A stretch of DNA of 64,000 bases. Origin: Budorcas taxicolor. Lineage: Eukaryota; Chordata; Mammalia; Artiodactyla; Bovidae. Made by a program: the position numbers and the translations under genes. Positions 59,362 to 64,000 of the stretch are shown piece after piece; position 1 is the first letter of the stretch, and every line of letters begins with the position of its first letter. Below the pieces are notes generated by a model that saw only the letters and a list, made by a program, of their open reading frames with translations, was not told the origin of the DNA and made no database searches. The stretch lies in NCBI RefSeq assembly GCF_023091745.1, contig NC_068926.1, positions 63,300,001 through 63,364,000 of the forward strand. The letters run 5' to 3'.

Positions 59362-59575
59362 GGGGCTTCCCAGTTGGCACTAGTAGTAAAGAATCTGCCT
59401 GCCAATGCAGGAGACATGAGTTCCATCCCTAAGTTGGGAAGATCCGCTGGAGAAGGGAATGGCAAACCATTCCAGTATTCTTGCCTGGAGAATCCCATAG
59501 ATAGGGGAGCCTGGCGGGCTACGGTCCATAGTGTCACAAAGACTCAGACACGACAGAAGTGACTTAGCACACACT
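59362..59575 (+). mobile_element. Bov-tA SINE
   Basis: GGGCTTCCCAGTTGGCACTA head, TCCATCCCTAAGTTGGGAAG, tail CAGACACGACAGAAGTGACT. Confidence 0.87.
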
Positions 59576-59639
59576 CATGCCCTTGGTGATCTAGCTGGGT
59601 GGGATGAAAGGAATGGGAGGGAGGTTCAGGATGGAGGGG

Positions 59640-59755
59640 CTATATGTATACATATGGCTGACTCACTTTTTTGTACAGCAGAAACTAACATAACATTGTA
59701 AAGCACGTATACCTCAGCAAAAAAAAAATTTTTTTCTCAATAAAAAGGGAGCACA
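59640..59755 (+). mobile_element. L1 LINE 3' end
   Basis: TGTACAGCAGAAACTAACAT, AACATTGTAAAGCACGTATA and CAATAAAAAGGG. Confidence 0.75.
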
Positions 59756-59981
59756 GGATTTCTTGGTGGATAAGAGCCATGGGCTGGGGAATGGGGCAGC
59801 CTAATCTTGACCTCCCCTCTCGCCCCTGTTCTTCATCAGTCATCTCAGAGTAACGATAGCGCATGAGTCACTGGGTTACTGGGAGGATTTGGTAAGACTA
59901 TTTGCGTCAAGGGCTTGCCGTGGTGCTGATTACACAGGAAGTCAGCCATATAGCTCTCTTCCTTCTCTTTCTTGAGTTGAT

Positions 59982-60240
59982 TTAGATCACCTCTTCTGCT
60001 TGAGCTCCAGCTTCCCCATCTGAATCGAAGGAGACTGAGCTGGATGATTTTGAAGGGGTCTTTTTGATGTTCTGAGATCCTGGACTTGCTCTCCAGTCCT
60101 GCTGCCTCTGGTATACAAAGGCCCCCAACTCTTTGGCTTCACTCGGGATCGAGAGGTGGAATTGCCACAGATGTATCAGACCTCCAGGTGGGTTCCCTCT
60201 GCTGGTGGGCGGAATCATTGAAAATTGACTATGACCCAGC
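59982..60240. other. Unassigned open stretch, minus-strand frame of 78 codons
   Basis: The minus strand is open from 60218 to 59982 and reads a Ser/Lys-rich tail (KKTPSKSSSSVSFDSDGEAG). It does not match OASL exon 1 as I recall it, and I do not recognise it. It could be an old processed-gene remnant or chance. Confidence 0.2.
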
Positions 60241-60334
60241 TGCCACCAGCTGAGCCCTCACTGTGTCCGGCACCACTGAAAGCCTTTTATACAAACAGTC
60301 TTTTAATCCTCAGTCTCACTAATTGAGGCGGCGT

Positions 60335-60550
60335 GTGTCAGTCTCTCAGTCATGTCCGAGTCTTTGCAACCCTGTGGACTGTTGCCTGCCAGGTTCCTCT
60401 GTCCATGAGCCTTTTCAGGCAAGAATACTGGAGTGGGTTGCCATTTGCCATCCCCAGGATATCGTCCCAACCCAGGGATCAAACCCAAGTCTCCTGTGTC
60501 TTCTGCATTACAAGTGGAGTCTTTATCTGCTGAGCCATCAGGGAAGCACC
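60335..60550 (-). mobile_element. Bov-tA SINE
   Basis: TCAGTCTCTCAGTCATGTCC at left, GGGATCAAACCCAAGTCTCC and GAGCCATCAGGGAAGCACC at right. Confidence 0.86.
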
Positions 60551-60774
60551 CAGTTGAGGTGGAGGGACTAGGATAATTATCCCCATTGTACAGATGAAAA
60601 AAAAGGAGGCAATTGGGGGTTAACAGATTTGCCATGGACTCATAGCCAGGAGTCATGGTCACAGTCAGACAGAGGGTCAGAACACAGGGTGTGGTTCATC
60701 TGCCTCTTTATTGCCAGTGACCCATGTCTACGTGCCAGGCCCTGCGTCTGAGGAAGAGAAGTCTGCCATCTTTA

Positions 60775-60915
60775 TTTTCCTCTTCCTTTGTTTTTGGCCT
60801 CACCATGTGGCATGCAGGATTTTAGTTCCCCATCCAGGAATCCAGGAATCAGACTCACATCCCTTGCTTTGGAAGCGTGGGAGTCTTAACCACTGGACCT
60901 CCAGGGAAGTCCTCC
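60775..60915 (-). mobile_element. CHR-type SINE
   Basis: TTTTTGGCCTCACCATGTGG tail side, TTAGTTCCCCATCCAGGAAT, CTCCAGGGAAGTCC head. Confidence 0.8.
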
Positions 60916-60930
60916 TCTTCCTTTTCCATT

Positions 60931-60940
60931 TTTCTTTTTC
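60931..60940 (-). promoter_or_regulatory. ISRE-like core (weak)
   Basis: TTTCTTTTTC fits TTTCNNTTTC, the interferon-response core, about 2.2 kb upstream of OASL exon 2. The surrounding tract is pyrimidine-rich, so a chance match is likely. Confidence 0.15.
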
Positions 60941-61569
60941 CACCTACATTCAGAGTCAGCATTTCTGCCCCATGTGAGAGCACTGGGGATGGCACTCTGT
61001 GTGCCAATGAAAGCCACCACCCCTTGAAGCCTGTGCCCTTCCTACCTTTCCCAGTGGGAAAATACAGGCAGAGAGGGGAGAACATTCTAGAACAGGCTGT
61101 ATGATTTGCTCCAGTCCAAACCTATTCCAACCCAAGGATAAGCATTCACTCATATGGACCAGCACAGCTCACCAGATTTTCATGGGAGGGAAGAGGGTTT
61201 AAAGCCCAAACAGAGTGCTAATTTCTCAATGGCCATTGCTCTTTGGGTGTCTCTATTATTTATTAGTTTCAAGATTGGAGAAGGTTGCAGGCAGGATTTG
61301 AGGGCTGGGTTAATTCCACTTCCTGCCGTCAAAACTCATGTTTGAGACATCCTTCTGTCCCACTCACTTGCCCCATGCCATCTGCATTATTCTCAGGGTT
61401 GGTGGGGTGGGGTGGGTTTGGTCTGGGAGGAGTCATACTGGTGCTCCAGGCCCAGAAGAAAGCTCGAGCAAAAGTTGATAACAATGCCTTTGTTTTTGAA
61501 CATTGACTAATCATGTAGCCTGCACCGCTCTATTTGGTTGATGAGGGACAGATGATGATGATGGTGTGG

Positions 61570-62143
61570 GTGCGTGCTCAGTTGCGTCTGACTCTTTGTG
61601 ATCCCATAGACTATAGCCCAGCAGGTTCCTCTGTCCATGGAGATTCTCCAGGCAAGAATACTGGAGTGGGGGCCTTCCCTGATGGCTCAGTGGTAAAAGC
61701 ATCCATCTGCTAATGCAGGAGATGCAGGTTCAATTCCTGGTCCAGGAAGATCCCACATGCCACAGAGCAACTAACCCCACATGCCACAACTACTGAGCCT
61801 GTGCTCTAGAGTCCGGGAGCTGCAACTACCGAGCCCTCATGCCACAACTACTGAAGCTGGTGTGCCCTGGAGTCCGTGCTCTGCAACAAGAGATGACACC
61901 ACAATGAGAAAACCGTGTATTGCGATGGAGAGTAGCCCCTGATATCCACAACCAGAGGAAAGCCCATGCAGCAACGGAGACCCAGAGCATGGCCAAAAAT
62001 AAATAAATAAAATTATATATATAAAAAAGAATACTGGAGTGGGTTGCCATTTCCTCCTCCAGGGGATCTTCCTGACCCAGAGATGGAACCCAAGTCTCCT
62101 GTATTGGCAGGCAGATTCTTTACCACTGAGCCACTAGGGAACC
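61570..62143 (-). mobile_element. Bov-tA SINE split by a nested CHR-type SINE
   Basis: The part at 61570-61670 (TGCTCAGTTGCGTCTGACTC ... ACTGGAGTGGG) resumes at 62027 (AAGAATACTGGAGTGGG ... GAGCCACTAGGGAACCC). Confidence 0.87.
61671..62026 (+). mobile_element. CHR-type SINE inserted into Bov-tA with 17-bp target-site duplication
   Basis: CCTTCCCTGATGGCTCAGTG head, GGTTCAATTCCTGGTCCAGG, then a TAAATAAATAAA/TATATA tail. AAGAATACTGGAGTGGG at 61654-61670 is repeated at 62027-62043. Confidence 0.88.
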
Positions 62144-62149
62144 CTTGCC

Positions 62150-62340
62150 TCCCACCCCCACTGTGATGCCGGTGATGTCATCCCAATTACACATGAGAAG
62201 ACTGAGGGTTTGAGAGACAAGATTGTGACTCTAAGGTCACCCAGCTAGTGAGGGAAGAAGCCAAGAGTCAAGCCCACGCCTCGTGTCAAAATGTATGGTT
62301 TCTCACTTCTAAATCACATGGCTTCAGGCTCTGAGTGCTG
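62150..62340 (+). mobile_element. MIR fragment
   Basis: CCCAATTACACATGAGAAGA, AAGGTCACCCAGCTAGTGAG and GAGTCAAGCCCACGCC. Confidence 0.55.
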
Positions 62341-62618
62341 GGGATGAGAGTTAAAAAGTAACATGGGCCTGCGGCTTCTAAACCCTTCCCTGCAGTGACT
62401 GCTCCTAAAGGCAGAATTAGAGCACTGAGCTTCGAGTCAGAAGTCCCAGTGTTAGTCTTGCCTGGACCACCAGCTTGCTGTGTGAACGTGGAAAGTTTCT
62501 CACCCTCTCTGTGCCTCAGTTTCCTTAGTGTTTACAGGAAGGATTGGCTGAGACTGTCTGCCTCCAGGACCTTTCATGTTGGGAAGCTGAAACTGGTGGA
62601 TTGAATTAAGAACATGAA

Positions 62619-62885
62619 GGGCTTCCCTAGTAGTCCAGTGGTTAAGGATCTGCCCTGCAATGTAGGGGACACCGGTTCGATCCCTAGTCCGGGAAGATTC
62701 CCTACGCAGTGGGGCAGCTGAGCCCTTGTGCCACAATTGCTGAAGCCCGTGTGCCTAAAGCCTGTGCTTTGCAACCAGACAGGCCACTGTGGTTGAGAGG
62801 TCCACGCAGCACAACTAGAGAAAGCCCTGGTGCAATAACAAAATCCCCAGTGCAGCCAAAAATAAAATAAATAAATAAATTTAAG
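62619..62885 (+). mobile_element. CHR-type SINE
   Basis: GGGCTTCCCTAGTAGTCCAG head, CGGTTCGATCCCTAGTCCGG, AAATAAATAAATAAATTTAA tail. Confidence 0.85.
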
Positions 62886-63044
62886 AATATGTAGATTTTT
62901 ACTTAATGAATGAGGGGGCACAAGCCACACATACAGGCAGGTAGCTGCCCCAGCAAGCTCCCCTGTAGGGTAATGAAACTCACGGGGCCATTGGGAAGAA
63001 AGACACAGTTTCAGTATACCCATACAGAGGAAGTGGAGTCATAA

Positions 63045-63255
63045 GATTTATTACTTATACAAACAGATAACTAACGAGGACCTACTGTACAGCTCAGGGA
63101 ACTCTACTTAACGCTCTGTGGTGACCGAAATGGGAAGGAAATGTCAAACAGAGTGGATAAATGTGTAGGTATAACTGCGTCCCTTTGCTGTACAGCGGAA
63201 ACTACATTCTAAAGCAACTGTACTCCAATAAAAATTCATTAAAAATTAATTTTAA
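63045..63255 (+). mobile_element. L1 LINE 3' end
   Basis: GACCTACTGTACAGCTCAGG, CTTTGCTGTACAGCGGAAAC and CTGTACTCCAATAAAAATTC. Confidence 0.8.
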
Positions 63256-63504
63256 AAAAGGCTTATTACTTACAGATCCCAGAAGCAAGGGGACTCAGTG
63301 AACTGGGGAGAGAGCAGACCTTCTCCCCAGGTCACAATTCAGCAGGACGCAGAACAGGGTAGAAAGCACTCAGTTCTTACAAGGTGATTGGGGCAGAGGT
63401 TACTAACGTTTCACAGGCTTAACTTTCAAGTGGTTATTTTATTTTATTTTTTAATTTAAAAAATCCATCTTGACTCTATATTTAAAAAAAACTTAAAAAA
63501 AAAT

Positions 63505-63625
63505 TTCGTTATTTCTTTTGGCTGCATCGTGTGGCTGGTGGAATTTCTCTGACCAGGAATCGAATCTGTGTCCCCTGCAGTAGAAGTTCAGAGTCTTAAC
63601 CACTGGACCGCCGGTGAAGCCTAAT
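63505..63625 (-). mobile_element. CHR-type SINE
   Basis: TATTTCTTTTGGCTGCATCG tail side, CTCTGACCAGGAATCGAATC, CACTGGACCGCCGGTGAAGC head. Confidence 0.78.
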
Positions 63626-64000
63626 AACTGGTTATTTTAAAAGGTCGCACCAGGAGAAGCAAAGCATAAACTTGCAGGGTGCCCAAAATTTATCTAAAGG
63701 TCCAGACTCTGGACTTTTGGTGTTAGCAGGATCATCATACTGTAAGGCACCTAGGCAGCAACTCAGAAAAAGAAAATTGTTTTTTTGTTTTTCCTCATTA
63801 TACCTCAAAAGTCATTTTTTCTCATCACACCTTTCTAGTTTTGACCCTCTTGGAGTATTATCCTAGTTAGGACCAGAGGTGACAAGAGGCAGCTGCTGAA
63901 AGGGCTTTGGGGAAATAAGGCTCAGTGGGGGCAGCCCAGAGTGGAGTAAAAAATCCCAGCTTCACCACCAGCTGTGTGACCTTCAGTAAGTCCTCACCTC
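63626..64000. other. Window end, no gene recognised
   Basis: A MIR-like CCCAGCTTCACCACCAGCTG lies at the extreme end. OASL exon 1 was not found here. Confidence 0.4.

Noticed and set aside
59982..60218. OASL exon 1 in the 78-codon minus frame
   Set aside because: Residues do not match the OASL N-terminus as recalled and no donor fits the phase of exon 2.
60931..60940. ISRE marking the OASL promoter
   Set aside because: It matches only the loose core inside a pyrimidine tract, and no OASL exon 1 lies downstream; listed only with very low confidence.

Overview
This 64 kb window is mammalian nuclear DNA from a ruminant, almost certainly a bovid. The evidence is the dense load of BovB (RTE-type) LINE copies, Bov-tA/Bov-A2 SINEs and tRNA-Glu-derived CHR-type SINEs. 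The three genes I can support are split by introns with GT/AG borders and keep the order of human 12q24.31: HNF1A (+), CUSTOS/C12orf43 (-), OASL (-). Species cannot be fixed from this sequence alone. Comparisons with human proteins are from recall.

Bases 1-20,000 are intergenic and repeat-rich. They hold five BovB fragments or copies longer than 150 bp. One (4172-6778) is flanked by a perfect 16-bp target-site duplication. At 11458-15247 an old plus-strand BovB is split by a younger BovB whose 5' part is inverted (twin-priming pattern); both the host copy and the guest have their own target-site duplications.

Bases 20,019-37,835 hold a complete HNF1A locus: promoter with HNF4 and FOXA motifs, ten coding exons with intact reading frame (631 codons plus stop), and a 3' UTR ending near an AGTAAA signal. 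Intron 1 contains AT-rich blocks with several HNF1-like sites, a GT microsatellite and a long CATC-type repeat. Intron 4 contains a degenerate TTCAG/TTCAA-type repeat. The C-run that is a frameshift hotspot in human exon 4 is broken up here by CCG codons.

Bases 38,190-47,145 hold CUSTOS on the minus strand, tail to tail with HNF1A, in six coding exons (255 codons plus stop). The codon at the human start position is GTG here, so translation must begin seven codons later. A ZNF143-like promoter motif lies about 100 bp upstream.

Bases 49,291-58,758 hold five exons (2-6) of an OASL-like gene on the minus strand. Splice sites are preserved, but exon 4 has a one-base insertion, and exon 6 has an in-frame TGA and a roughly 20-bp deletion. 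The locus therefore looks like a unitary pseudogene. Exon 1 was not found in the window. A probable solo LTR begins about 30 bp beyond the old stop codon. The rest, to 64,000, is repeat-rich sequence, including a CHR-type SINE nested in a Bov-tA with a 17-bp target-site duplication.

HNF1A is a liver, pancreas and gut transcription factor, CUSTOS a nuclear protein linked to Wnt signalling, and OASL an interferon-induced antiviral factor. They are neighbours by conserved synteny, not an operon.
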